DNA of 64,000 nucleotides from Clostridium_AI sp964409685 (GTDB lineage: Bacteria > Bacillota > Clostridia > Lachnospirales > Lachnospiraceae): positions 62,001 through 126,000 of the forward strand of contig CAYPEJ010000002.1 of the NCBI GenBank assembly GCA_964409685.1, in the 5' to 3' direction. Under the pieces are notes generated by a model, which did no database searches, had not been told where the DNA came from, and saw only the letters and a program-made list of their open reading frames with translations. Below, one piece after another: positions 8,385-17,663 of the stretch. The position numbers and the translations under genes are program-made. The stretch's first letter is position 1, and each line of letters opens with the position of its first letter.

Positions 8385-10340
8385 ATGAGATATGGATTAA
8401 CCGCAACGCAACTTAAATTCATTGCGGTTATCGCAATGGTATGTGATCACATAGCATGGGCTGTATTTGATTTTAATACACCACAAGCACAGATAATGCA
8501 TGTTATTGGTAGACTTACACTTCCTATTATGTGCTTTTTTGTGGTTGAAGGTTTTCGGCATACAAGGAGTGTAGCTCATTATACGGCAAGATTGTTTGCG
8601 TTTGGAGTCATTAGTATTTTCCCATTTTATGTATTCTTTCATGAGATGTTTGGGTATCGTCAGAATATTATATTCGATTTACTTCTTGGGCTTTTGAGTC
8701 TAGCCGTTATGGAAGATAAGGAGCCTTCCAAGGGAAGAAAGTTTATGATAGTCTTGATGTTTATAGTATTTTCAATACTAATGGGAGGATGGCCAATCAT
8801 GCCAATCTTGTACATATTTATATTTTATAATAAAGAGAGTATTTATAAAAAGGAAAGCTTTCGAAAGATAGCTATTAGAATGTTTTTGGTTACCGTATTG
8901 ATGGTGATTATACTTTCACTGTTTTCTCTATGGAATCAAAGGTATCGTATGTTTCATATTGATTGGACATGGAAGGATAAGTTATATTTACTCGGTTTCG
9001 TATTAGCACTTCCACTTCTAAGGTTATATAACGGCAAACTTGGTTCAATAAAAGGATTTAAATATTTCTTCTATTGTTTTTATCCACTTCATTTTCTTAT
9101 TATTCGGGCAGTATTTTTAGAGAATATCTTAACATTTCATCAATGCTTAGTATATCTTCATATTATTACTATGGTATTTGTTCTTTTATTAGGATATCAG
9201 GCAATACAGGCAAAGCCGTCAAAGGCGCAAACAGCAAATTTGATGTTGTTGGTGTTTGCCTTGGTTTTTATGGTCGGATATTATTTAGAATATACAACGA
9301 AGTGTATAGAAGTTGCACGGTCAGCTGCAAAAGTAGAGTATGTTGGTATGGGGGGAATATTATTAAGTCTTACATGGTTTGTAGATGAATTTTGTAATAA
9401 TAAGTTTTCTAGGTGGCTCTATGTTTGTCAGAGTTTTATTGTTGCGGTTTCACTAGTAGCCATATTTACAATGGAGTATAATACATTATTTTATCAAGAT
9501 TTTTCTTTGATAGACTTAGGTGAGTATGCTATTGTTAGCGTGAAGCCAGGATTATTATATTATATTTTCTATGCCTATATAATCTGCTTTTTCATTATGG
9601 TAGAGATGAATTGTTATAAAAAATTAAAGAGTAGCACTGGACTTGAGAAAAAGCGGAGTCAGTTGATATTTATAGGAACATTATCACCGATAATTGTTAC
9701 GGTTATTAAGTGTGCAGGTATCACGAAAGGGTATGACGTTATGACTTTTGGATGTATGGGCTTTTTGTTTTGTTATACCCTTACAGTGGTTAAATATGAT
9801 TATTTAGATTCCTTTCAAACATCTGCAGAGACAGATGTCCTAACTGGTTTGGGAAATCGTATGTTTTTAGTGGAACGGGTGAAGACACAATTACAAGCTC
9901 GGAGTGCAGGGGCCTTGTTTATGTTGGATATGGATAATTTTAAATTGGTAAATGATAATTACGGGCATGGAGTTGGTGATAAAGTACTTATTATATTTAG
10001 CGATGTACTAAGAGAGGTGATTGGTGAGGAACATTATATTGCACGAATTGGTGGAGACGAGTTTTCTATTTTTCTAAACCAGATCACCAAAAAAAGTACA
10101 CTTGGAACATTGGCTAGTGATATTATTCAGAAGTTTCAAGATAGACTGCAAGAGGAAAATATTACTTGTGATGTTTCTTGTTCTATCGGAATATCTATCT
10201 GCTACGGAAATAAAGAAGAGATATATGAAGTAATGTACGAAAATGCAGATAAAGCCTTGTATCTGGCGAAGAATAGTGGGAAAAGTCAGTATCGCTTTTA
10301 TCAGCAAAGTTACGAGGAAACGATTGATTTGGTATTATAA
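8385..10340 (+). CDS. TraX-like / 7TM / GGDEF diguanylate cyclase fusion
   Basis: Membrane protein of 651 residues with three parts. Residues 1 to ~235 match the TraX family (QLKFIAVIAMVCDHIAW; GRLTLPIMCFFVVEGF), polytopic proteins related to pilin N-acetylation. Residues ~275-485 look like the 7TM sensor seen in front of some histidine kinases (AKVEYVGMGGILL). Residues ~485-645 are a GGDEF cyclase with GGDEF at 556-560, so it should make cyclic di-GMP. The inhibitory I-site RxxD is absent: GEEH stands at that position, so product inhibition is unlikely. Each module is recognisable; the fusion itself is unusual. It is monocistronic. Signal and TraX substrate are unknown. Confidence 0.85.
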   Translation: MRYGLTATQLKFIAVIAMVCDHIAWAVFDFNTPQAQIMHVIGRLTLPIMCFFVVEGFRHTRSVAHYTARLFAFGVISIFPFYVFFHEMFGYRQNIIFDLLLGLLSLAVMEDKEPSKGRKFMIVLMFIVFSILMGGWPIMPILYIFIFYNKESIYKKESFRKIAIRMFLVTVLMVIILSLFSLWNQRYRMFHIDWTWKDKLYLLGFVLALPLLRLYNGKLGSIKGFKYFFYCFYPLHFLIIRAVFLENILTFHQCLVYLHIITMVFVLLLGYQAIQAKPSKAQTANLMLLVFALVFMVGYYLEYTTKCIEVARSAAKVEYVGMGGILLSLTWFVDEFCNNKFSRWLYVCQSFIVAVSLVAIFTMEYNTLFYQDFSLIDLGEYAIVSVKPGLLYYIFYAYIICFFIMVEMNCYKKLKSSTGLEKKRSQLIFIGTLSPIIVTVIKCAGITKGYDVMTFGCMGFLFCYTLTVVKYDYLDSFQTSAETDVLTGLGNRMFLVERVKTQLQARSAGALFMLDMDNFKLVNDNYGHGVGDKVLIIFSDVLREVIGEEHYIARIGGDEFSIFLNQITKKSTLGTLASDIIQKFQDRLQEENITCDVSCSIGISICYGNKEEIYEVMYENADKALYLAKNSGKSQYRFYQQSYEETIDLVL

Positions 10341-10507
10341 TTGTTCATTTGGGAGCATAAAGAAGGTAAAACTGCAAATGAAATAATACAATGTAGAAGG
10401 ATGTGTCTTTTTGGATACATCCTTTTTCTATATTATTAGAAATTCCTTTTACAAATCATCTCAAAAATAGTATATTGAAAAGTAGAGAAAGTAAGAGGAG
10501 GAATTGT

Positions 10508-11404
10508 ATGAATTACATAATTGAAAATGAATTTTTACATGTAGCAGCATCTACGCATGGTGCTGAATTGATGTGCATTTATGATAAGAAAAGGGGACAA
10601 GAATATCTTTGGAATGGGAACGTAGAATTTTGGGGAAGACGTTCGCCAGTACTATTTCCATTTGTAGGAGCAGTAAAGGACAAGCAGTACAAATACAAAG
10701 GAAATACATATCCAATGGGGCAACATGGATTTGCTCGAGATATGGAGTTTGTAAAAATGATGCCACAAAAGTCCAAGGAAGAAATGTGGTTTGAACTAAA
10801 AAGTAACCAAGAGACATTAGCAAAATATCCATTTGAATTTTCTCTACAAATAGGTTATCGCTTAGAAGGAAAAAGCATAAAAATAATGTGGAGGGTTTGC
10901 AACCTTGGAAAAGAAAACATGCATTTTTCCATAGGTGCACATCCAGCATTTTTATGTCCGATAGACTCCGCACCGCGAAATGAATATTATTTATACTTAG
11001 ATGGAATAAAGAAAGAGGCAGAATTATCTGTAATAGATGCTACTTGTGGATTAATTGGTAATACAGAAGTATTTACTGGGTTTGAAGAAGCAGAACAAGG
11101 AAGTTATGTGAAGATAGCCGATAATTTGTTTGATAAAGATGCATTAATTTTAGAAAATCATCAGACACAAAAAGTATCATTATGTAAACCAGATAAAACA
11201 CCATATATTACAGTGAAATTTGATGCACCGTTGGTAGGGATCTGGTCACCAGCGGGTAAGTTAGCACCTTTTGTTTGCATTGAGCCTTGGTACGGAAGGT
11301 GCGATAAAAATGATTTTAATGGAGAGTTAGAAGATAGAGAATGGGGCAATACTTTAGGATCAACAGAAAGTTTTGAAACAAGTTACTCCATTATTATTGA
11401 GTAA
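10508..11404 (+). CDS. Aldose 1-epimerase (galactose mutarotase) family protein
   Basis: Cytoplasmic mutarotase-like beta-sandwich enzyme that interconverts anomers of hexoses or phosphosugars. Family landmarks are GQHGFARDMEF, IGAHPAFLCP (conserved His) and a C-terminal CIEPWYG block. The ATG at 10508 follows AGAGGAGG with good spacing and gives 298 residues, normal for the YeaD/LacX-like branch; the frame is open back to 10403 but no ribosome binding site supports an earlier start. Fourteen bases separate it from the DUF4253 gene, so the two are probably co-transcribed. The exact sugar is not predictable. Confidence 0.85.
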   Translation: MNYIIENEFLHVAASTHGAELMCIYDKKRGQEYLWNGNVEFWGRRSPVLFPFVGAVKDKQYKYKGNTYPMGQHGFARDMEFVKMMPQKSKEEMWFELKSNQETLAKYPFEFSLQIGYRLEGKSIKIMWRVCNLGKENMHFSIGAHPAFLCPIDSAPRNEYYLYLDGIKKEAELSVIDATCGLIGNTEVFTGFEEAEQGSYVKIADNLFDKDALILENHQTQKVSLCKPDKTPYITVKFDAPLVGIWSPAGKLAPFVCIEPWYGRCDKNDFNGELEDREWGNTLGSTESFETSYSIIIE

Positions 11405-11418
11405 GAAAGGTCGATTGT

Positions 11419-12159
11419 ATGAGGTTTTTCCGTAAAAAGTGCGATGACTATAGAAGGGAAACAAAACAGATAATAGAACATTTACAATGCGAGTGTTCCG
11501 TATTTCCAAAAAACAGTAAAATGACAGAGATTCAAGAAGCTTATAGAAAGGCAAGAAAATTAGGAAAATCAGAAGGATTTACACCGCTTTTGATAGTACC
11601 AAGTGAAATTCTATTAGAAAACATTGAATGTAAAGATGAAATAGAAGGTATGAGTATTTCCAGTATCCAAGATGGAAGGAAGATTCTTGCAAATCTTTGG
11701 GAGAAGGGAACCGACGAGCTTATAGAAGATTCGCTTTTTATGACCGATGCGGAAAACTTTCCAGAAGAGACAATCGATGAAGTATTATCCTTTAAAGGTA
11801 GAATCGGACGACTAGAAGAAGAGGTAATATTGGCGAAGATTCCAACCAAACATCCATGGGAGATTTTCGCCAGTTTACCATTTGGCGGTTGGAACACATG
11901 TCCAAGTACAACAGAGATTATGGCAGTGTCAAAGTATTGGTATGAGTCATTTGAAGCAGTGCCAGCAGTGATGTCGTATGATACTGTGGAGTATTATTTA
12001 GATAATCCGATTCAGAATAGAGAAGAGGCGAACCAACTGGCGAAAGAACATTATGCGTTTTGCGAGGAGTGTATCTGGCAGGGAACGGATAGTGGGACGA
12101 TCGTGGAGTTGGCGAATTTGATAAAGAATTCGTCGGTGTGGCATTTTTGGTGGGATTAA
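11419..12159 (+). CDS. DUF4253 domain protein
   Basis: Cytoplasmic protein of 246 residues with unknown function. The C-terminal ~110 residues carry the DUF4253 pattern: HPWEIFASLPFGGWNTCP, EIMAVSKYWYE, an AxxHYAFCEE block and the ending VWHFWWD. DUF4253 proteins are scattered in bacteria and have been linked only loosely to polymorphic toxin immunity; nothing here tests that. The start follows AGAAAGG, 14 bases after the epimerase. No terminator separates it from the HNH gene 90 bases downstream. Confidence 0.75.
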   Translation: MRFFRKKCDDYRRETKQIIEHLQCECSVFPKNSKMTEIQEAYRKARKLGKSEGFTPLLIVPSEILLENIECKDEIEGMSISSIQDGRKILANLWEKGTDELIEDSLFMTDAENFPEETIDEVLSFKGRIGRLEEEVILAKIPTKHPWEIFASLPFGGWNTCPSTTEIMAVSKYWYESFEAVPAVMSYDTVEYYLDNPIQNREEANQLAKEHYAFCEECIWQGTDSGTIVELANLIKNSSVWHFWWD

Positions 12160-12248
12160 GAGATGATTGAAGAGAAGAAGTGTTTATTTGGTTGGGAATT
12201 AGGAGAATCAAGATTAAAAATAGTTTTATAGAAAGAGAGGATAAGAAT

Positions 12249-12959
12249 TTGAATTATTTACTACAGGAATACTATGAAAAATACTTAAGAGATATTAAAG
12301 GTTTAAAAGATTTAACAGTAAAGCATTATGCAGGCGCATTAAGAACTATTTCGAAATACTTGGTCGATAAAAATAAAATTCAACAATCAATTTATGAGGT
12401 AAAGGATGTTGAAGAAATTATAGTATTACGTGATTTTTTATATCAGGATGTGGATTTTTTAGAGAAGGATCAACGTGGCAATAGAATGTACAGTGCAGGA
12501 TTGAATAATTACTGTAATTTTATATCAGGTGAAGCTCTGGATAACGAAGAGGAATTCATTACTGCTTTGGATATTGCAATACCAGTTAATGGTACAGTTG
12601 AAGTAACAACCAGTACATGGTCGCGTTCGGATGTGATAAAAAGGCAAGCTATAAAGGCAGCAGCATATAGCTGTGAATTAAATAGAGAGCATAGAACCTT
12701 TATTTCAGCCAAAAGCAATAAACAATATATGGAGGGGCATCATATAATACCTATGGCAAAGCAAAACTACTTTGAAAATAGCTTGGATGTCTACGCAAAC
12801 ATATTATCTGTTTGTCCTGTATGTCATAAAATGTTACATTATGGTTTGAGGGAAGATAGGAAAAAAGCTTTAGAAATAATATATGCTAAAAGAGTAGAAA
12901 GATTAGGTAACAGTGGGATACAAATAAGTCATGATAAATTTATGGAAATTTTAAGTTAG
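12249..12959 (+). CDS. HNH endonuclease of the restriction island
   Basis: Predicted metal-dependent nuclease. The C-terminal ~90 residues form a zinc-ribbon HNH fold: EGHHIIPMA, then NILSVCPVCHKMLHYG with a CPxC metal knuckle and the last His. The N-terminal ~95 residues resemble an integrase-type SAM-like DNA-binding domain (LTVKHYAGALRTISKYL) but no recombinase catalytic domain follows. I prefer the TTG at 12249 because AGAGAGG (12234-12240) sits eight bases before it; a GTG at 12180 is the upstream alternative. It lies directly before a C5-methyltransferase gene, consistent with a restriction role. Its target site and link to the fused endonuclease are unknown. Confidence 0.75.
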   Translation: MNYLLQEYYEKYLRDIKGLKDLTVKHYAGALRTISKYLVDKNKIQQSIYEVKDVEEIIVLRDFLYQDVDFLEKDQRGNRMYSAGLNNYCNFISGEALDNEEEFITALDIAIPVNGTVEVTTSTWSRSDVIKRQAIKAAAYSCELNREHRTFISAKSNKQYMEGHHIIPMAKQNYFENSLDVYANILSVCPVCHKMLHYGLREDRKKALEIIYAKRVERLGNSGIQISHDKFMEILS

Positions 12960-13128
12960 TTTATTTACCTGAAACATAGTTTTAGAAGTGGATTTCTCCT
13001 TGAAGAAGAACTGAAAATGTGCTAATATACAGAAAGTGTGTTCGAGAGATATATTGTCAGTTTGGACAAGAAAGTATCCAGAATATTACAACTAGTAGAT
13101 ATTAGTATAATTATTTTAGGAGATTATT

Positions 13129-15195
13129 ATGTATACATCTATAGATTTATTCGCTGGAATCGGAGGAATAAGGAAAGGTTTTGATAATGTATTTGGGAAG
13201 GATATAAAAACTGTTTTTGTTAGTGAGCTAGATGTGTATGCTCAAAAGACGTATAAATTGAATTACTGTGATACATTTGAGATCTCGGGTGATATAACGG
13301 AGATAGATGAACGAGATATACCGAACTTCGATATATGTTTAGCGGGTTTCCCATGTCAGGCATTTTCATTAGCAGGAAAAAGAATGGGGTTTGAAGATGA
13401 TTACAAAGGATTATGTAGGGGAACTTTATTTCAAGATGTGGTAAGAATATGCGAATATCATAAACCGAAGGTTATTTTTTGTGAAAATGTAAAAGGTTTG
13501 ACAATTCATGACAAAGGAAGAACGTTTAAAGTTATTAAGAAAGCTTTTGAACAGATAGGGTATACAGTATATGATAAAGTACTGAATAGTAAGGATTTTG
13601 GAGTCCCTCAGAATAGAGAGAGGATATACATTGTTTGTTTTCGTAATGACATAGATAGTCATAATTTTCAATTTCCGATTGGAAATGGTCAAAATGTTTG
13701 TATTGAAGATATCATGGAAGAAGCACCCATTCCATCTAAGTACTATTTAAGCGATACTTATTTAGAAACGCTGAAAAAGCATAAAGAGCGACATGCAGCA
13801 AAAGGAAATGGATTTGGGTATGAAATTCGAGACAAAAGAGGAATTGCTGGAACTATAGTATGTGGAGGAATGGGAAGGGAACGAAACTTAATTGAAGACC
13901 CAAGAGAACATTCACTGATTCCATCAACTCGCATCAAAGGGAAAATAAATAAAGATAATATCAGAAAAATGACACCAAGGGAATGGGCAAGACTACAAGG
14001 ATTTCCAGATGATTTTAAGTTGGAATTAGCAGATACACATTTGTACAAGCAATTTGGGAATAGTGTAACCGTAAATGTTATTGAGGCTATAGCAGTAGAG
14101 ATAAGAAAGGTGTTAGATGGTATGTCGGATAAGATGTCTGGAAATAAAGGGGAATGGTCAGAATTATATGCATTTTACAAGTTGCTTAGTGAAGGAAAAA
14201 TGCATGCAGCAAATGAAAAAGCAGAAAAAATCAATGAAGTTTACTATCCAATTATAAAAATAATGCGCGAGGAAAATCAAGGACGAATTATTGATTATGT
14301 TATCCAAGATAAAAATGTAAATATTGAGATGGAATCACAACCGATTAGGGCAATTCCACGAGGAAAAATATGTGAAAAAGCAAAAGAATTATTTCGAGAA
14401 ATAAATGCAAATAGTGGAAGTTTCTCTTTGGATGATATTGAAGCATTTTCAAAGTTGTTAAATGTTACAAAGATTAAAGCCCCATCATCTGATACAACTG
14501 ATATTAGTATGCAGATTAAAGATACCCATACTAATTTTATTAGAAAGGTAGGTTTTTCGATCAAATCAGAGGTAGGGCATGCTCCAACGTTAGTTAATGC
14601 AGCAAAAACAACAAATTTTATTTATAAAGTAGAAGGAATTTCGTATGCTCAAGCAATAGTAATAAATGAAATAGATACGAAAAATAAAATAAAAGATAGA
14701 ATGAAAGCTATCAAAGAGTTAGGGGGAACAATCCATTATGTCGGAATGAATCATAGTGGATATAGAAGAAATTTAATGATGGTAGATAGTTGTATGCCTC
14801 AAATATTAGGTGAGATACTTTTATACTTTTACACAGAGGATATTAAGGAATGTTGTAAATTGGTAAAACTTTTAGGAGAACGAGATCCATTGAACTATGA
14901 AGATGCGATGATGTATGAGTATAAATTCAAAAAATTCCTCTGTGCAAGTGCATTAGGTATGAAGCCAGCAAAAGTGTGGGATGGACTAGATGAAGCAAAT
15001 GGTGGATATATTATTGTGAAACGAGACGGAGAGATTTTAGCATACCATATCTATAATCGAAATTTTTTTGAACAATATTTATTAGACAATACAGTATTGG
15101 AAAAAGCATCAACAGGTCGACATGATTATATGCATCTATATGAAGAAAGTGGAGAGTTATTCCTTAAATTGAATTTACAAGTTAGATTTAGATAG
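13129..15195 (+). CDS. C5-cytosine methyltransferase fused to HpaII-like restriction endonuclease
   Basis: Bifunctional restriction-modification enzyme of 688 residues. Residues 1 to ~330 hold C5-methyltransferase motifs in order: DLFAGIGG (I), GFPCQAFS with the catalytic Cys (IV), ENVKG (VI), QNRERIY (VIII), RLQGFPDDF and QFGNSV (IX-X). From Met336 a second domain begins (GNKGEWSELYAFYKLL) with FSIKSEVG and NAAKTTNFIY, resembling the HpaII restriction endonuclease family; IKSE would be the PD-(D/E)xK-like active-site strand. Its ~353 residues equal a complete stand-alone enzyme. If true to family, CCGG would be methylated and cut, but specificity is inference. The RBS is TTAGGAG. It meets the AraC gene tail to tail with four bases between. 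Confidence 0.85.
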   Translation: MYTSIDLFAGIGGIRKGFDNVFGKDIKTVFVSELDVYAQKTYKLNYCDTFEISGDITEIDERDIPNFDICLAGFPCQAFSLAGKRMGFEDDYKGLCRGTLFQDVVRICEYHKPKVIFCENVKGLTIHDKGRTFKVIKKAFEQIGYTVYDKVLNSKDFGVPQNRERIYIVCFRNDIDSHNFQFPIGNGQNVCIEDIMEEAPIPSKYYLSDTYLETLKKHKERHAAKGNGFGYEIRDKRGIAGTIVCGGMGRERNLIEDPREHSLIPSTRIKGKINKDNIRKMTPREWARLQGFPDDFKLELADTHLYKQFGNSVTVNVIEAIAVEIRKVLDGMSDKMSGNKGEWSELYAFYKLLSEGKMHAANEKAEKINEVYYPIIKIMREENQGRIIDYVIQDKNVNIEMESQPIRAIPRGKICEKAKELFREINANSGSFSLDDIEAFSKLLNVTKIKAPSSDTTDISMQIKDTHTNFIRKVGFSIKSEVGHAPTLVNAAKTTNFIYKVEGISYAQAIVINEIDTKNKIKDRMKAIKELGGTIHYVGMNHSGYRRNLMMVDSCMPQILGEILLYFYTEDIKECCKLVKLLGERDPLNYEDAMMYEYKFKKFLCASALGMKPAKVWDGLDEANGGYIIVKRDGEILAYHIYNRNFFEQYLLDNTVLEKASTGRHDYMHLYEESGELFLKLNLQVRFR

Positions 15196-15199
15196 CCAA

Positions 15200-16084
15200 T
15201 TATTGAGTATAATGTTCATTTTTTCGCCATTCTCTCGGACTAATCCCATACCACTTCTTAAATACTCGAGAAAAGTAGTTACTATCCGAGAATCCACACT
15301 GATTTGCAATCCATGACATTGGTAAATCAGTATTACTCAGATAGTAACAAGCTTTCTCGAGACGAACACTCTGCAGATATTGCACGGGTGTAGTCTCTTT
15401 TATCTCAAAAAATCTCCTGCCATAATGTCTTGGCGAAAAACCTGCAATCGAAGCGAGCATTTCAATTGTAATACTCTCTGTATAGTGACTTTCAATATAC
15501 GATATGGATTTCGCCATTCCTAGAACATCATTCTTTTCATTATTATCTTCATTTAAAAATATATCAGAATACAGCCTACATAACTGCACACACAACCCAT
15601 AAAAACAACCAGTAATTAAACTCTTATAACCTTCTCCTTTTTGCAAATACTCCCAAACCATAAAATCAATCAATTTCTGTACCATTTCAAAATGATATAC
15701 ATCTAACTTCAAGCGATTGGAAAAGTGATTCTGCTTTGCCAAAATTGGCTCGATTACAAACAATTCTTGAAATCCAACCATTTCTTTTAAATCTCTTTTT
15801 TCTGTAAAGAAAAAATCAGGTTGAAACATTACATTGCAAATCTCAAAATCATGTGGATTATGATAACCATGCAAGGTATCGCCACCAATGACAAATACAT
15901 CTCCTTTTGATATATAAAATTGTTCATCATTTACAAGGTGAATGGCATCTCCTTTTAGTACTACAACTAATTCATAAAAATTCTCATGACCATGTAAAAA
16001 TAAATTTGTCTTATGTTCTCCATGTTGTATAAAAAACGGAAATTCTTCATCATCCGTAAAAAAATTCATTTTCATCTGAAACAT
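15200..16084 (-). CDS. AraC family transcriptional regulator with cupin sensor
   Basis: One-component regulator of 294 residues. The N-terminal half is a cupin-like sugar-sensing domain (GHENFYELVVVLKG, DVFVIGGDTLHGYHNPH). The C-terminal ~100 residues carry two helix-turn-helix motifs: TIEMLASIAGFSPRHYGRRF and SWIANQCGFSDSNYFSRVFK, ending GISPREWR. It is transcribed away from a GH43 gene across 141 bases, the classical arrangement for a local activator of glycan degradation. It ends four bases from the restriction fusion gene with no terminator between. The inducer is unknown. Confidence 0.92.
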   Translation of the reverse strand: MFQMKMNFFTDDEEFPFFIQHGEHKTNLFLHGHENFYELVVVLKGDAIHLVNDEQFYISKGDVFVIGGDTLHGYHNPHDFEICNVMFQPDFFFTEKRDLKEMVGFQELFVIEPILAKQNHFSNRLKLDVYHFEMVQKLIDFMVWEYLQKGEGYKSLITGCFYGLCVQLCRLYSDIFLNEDNNEKNDVLGMAKSISYIESHYTESITIEMLASIAGFSPRHYGRRFFEIKETTPVQYLQSVRLEKACYYLSNTDLPMSWIANQCGFSDSNYFSRVFKKWYGISPREWRKNEHYTQ

Positions 16085-16123
16085 ACTAACATCCCCTTAT
16101 GTCCGTTTTATGCTAATTGTCGA

Positions 16124-16163
16124 CTTGATTATCAAGGAAGAAGACAGAATCTTCCTATATAAT
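16124..16163. promoter_or_regulatory. Divergent AraC-GH43 regulatory region
   Basis: Contains the perfect palindrome CTTGATTATCAAG (16124-16136) and a TATAAT (16158-16163) that would serve the GH43 gene. The palindrome is a candidate regulator site; no canonical -35 is visible. Confidence 0.4.
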
Positions 16164-16225
16164 TTAAGTATGCAATGAAAGAGAGAAAAAAGCAAATAGT
16201 TTATCGACAGAAGAGGGGGAATGGC

Positions 16226-17554
16226 ATGGCAAATCCATATTTACCAAGTTGGGAGTACATCCCGGATGGAGAACCTAGAGTGTTTGGCAATCGCGTGTAC
16301 ATATATGGTTCTCATGATCGAGTAGGAGAAGAGACATTTTGTGATAAAAAATTGAAGGTATGGTCGGCGTCTATAGATAATTTGAGTGAATGGGTATGTC
16401 ACGGAGATAGTTTTCATACAGAAGCAGATGAAGATCATCCATGTGATACAGATTGGGCGGATGGGAATTACCTATTTGCACCAGATGTAGTGGAGAAGGA
16501 TGGAAAGTATTATTTGTATGCCTATATCATGGACAATATAGGTTGTGTAGCAGTATCCGATAAGCCAGAAGGTCCATTTCAGTTACTATCTAAGTACAAG
16601 TATAAAATATCCGAGGAACATCCAAAACGATATAATGAAGGCTGGTTTATCGATCCAGGAGTGTTGGTAGATGATGATGGACGAGTTTATGTATTTTGCG
16701 GTTATGAGCGCTCTTTTGCAGTAGAGTTAAATGCAGAAAATATGTATGAAGCAATCGACGAGACTTATGTGGAGGACATTATCCCAGTTGAAGAACCATT
16801 TCAATTCTTTGAGGCATGTTCGCCAAGAAAAATCGGAGATACTTATTATTTAATCTATTCTCCGAGACGTGGAAGTTGTCTTTCTTATGCTACAAGTAAA
16901 AGCCCACTTGGTCCATACAAATATAGGGGGGTTATTGTGGACAATGGACTAGATTATCCAGGTGGAAATAATCATGGTTCCATCTGTAAAATCAAAGACC
17001 AATGGTACATTTTCTATCATAGGATGACAAATGGATCTGTTATGTCAAGAAGAGCGTGTGTGGAGAAGATAAATATTTTACCAGATGGAACGATTCCACA
17101 GGTGGAGATGACATCATTAGGATTTGAAGAAGCATTGAACCCTTATCAGATAACCAGTGCAGATACCGCGTGTGTGCTAAAAGGAAGTTGTAAAGTTACT
17201 GAGAAGAATGTATTTACAAGGGTGATTACAAACATCACAGATCAATGTGTGATAGGTTACAAGTATTTTGACTTTGGCAAAGATTATTCCAGCAAAACCA
17301 TGAAGCTTTATTTACATATAAATGGTTTTGGATGTAAGGGAAAAGTCCATGTAAGGATAGATGCCGAGGATGGAGAAGAAATCGGATGTGTGCATTTTGG
17401 CATGGATAGTGGTGTTGTGTGTGGAAATGTAAAAAGCATCACAGGACGACATGCAATTTATTTGGTTGTAGAAGATAGCTATGAAGGTTGGGCGCGAGAC
17501 ATGTTTCAAGGAAGACAGCTTATGGAGCTAACCGAATTTGTATTTTGCAAATAA
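16226..17554 (+). CDS. Glycoside hydrolase family 43 protein
   Basis: Five-bladed beta-propeller glycosidase acting on arabinosyl or xylosyl side chains (family knowledge). N-terminal landmarks are NPYLPSWEYIPDGEPRVFGN and YIYGSHD with the probable catalytic base Asp; LFAPDVVEKDGKYYLY supplies the pKa-modulating Asp; FFEACSPRKIGDTYYLIYS supplies the candidate acid Glu. The last ~130 residues form a beta-rich accessory domain like CBM6. I chose ATG 16226 because GAGGGGGA (16213-16220) precedes it; this gives 442 residues. No signal peptide is seen, so it likely acts on imported oligosaccharides. It is divergent from the AraC gene. Confidence 0.85.
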   Translation: MANPYLPSWEYIPDGEPRVFGNRVYIYGSHDRVGEETFCDKKLKVWSASIDNLSEWVCHGDSFHTEADEDHPCDTDWADGNYLFAPDVVEKDGKYYLYAYIMDNIGCVAVSDKPEGPFQLLSKYKYKISEEHPKRYNEGWFIDPGVLVDDDGRVYVFCGYERSFAVELNAENMYEAIDETYVEDIIPVEEPFQFFEACSPRKIGDTYYLIYSPRRGSCLSYATSKSPLGPYKYRGVIVDNGLDYPGGNNHGSICKIKDQWYIFYHRMTNGSVMSRRACVEKINILPDGTIPQVEMTSLGFEEALNPYQITSADTACVLKGSCKVTEKNVFTRVITNITDQCVIGYKYFDFGKDYSSKTMKLYLHINGFGCKGKVHVRIDAEDGEEIGCVHFGMDSGVVCGNVKSITGRHAIYLVVEDSYEGWARDMFQGRQLMELTEFVFCK

Positions 17555-17607
17555 ATAGCCGTAAATACTGTAGGAGGTGGTTCTATAGAGGGCAAGACAA
17601 TTTTGTA

Positions 17608-17640
17608 TTGGAGTTAACGTTAAACTTATATATTATATTG
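17608..17640 (+). promoter_or_regulatory. Leader of the GH5 gene with TTAACGTTAA palindrome
   Basis: TTAACGTTAA (17614-17623) is a perfect 10-bp palindrome with central CG, the style of LacI-family operators, followed by an AT-rich -10-like stretch. Functional assignment is tentative. Confidence 0.3.
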
Positions 17641-17663
17641 GAAAATTTGAAAGGGGAATTACC

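Noticed and set aside
11918..12211. Minus-strand frame opposite the end of the DUF4253 gene
   Set aside because: It has low-complexity Ser/Thr/Pro composition, no ribosome binding site and lies opposite a better supported gene.
12249..12960. HNH gene as a site-specific integrase
   Set aside because: The N-terminal domain is integrase-like but no Arg-His-Arg-Tyr catalytic domain follows; the C-terminus is clearly HNH.
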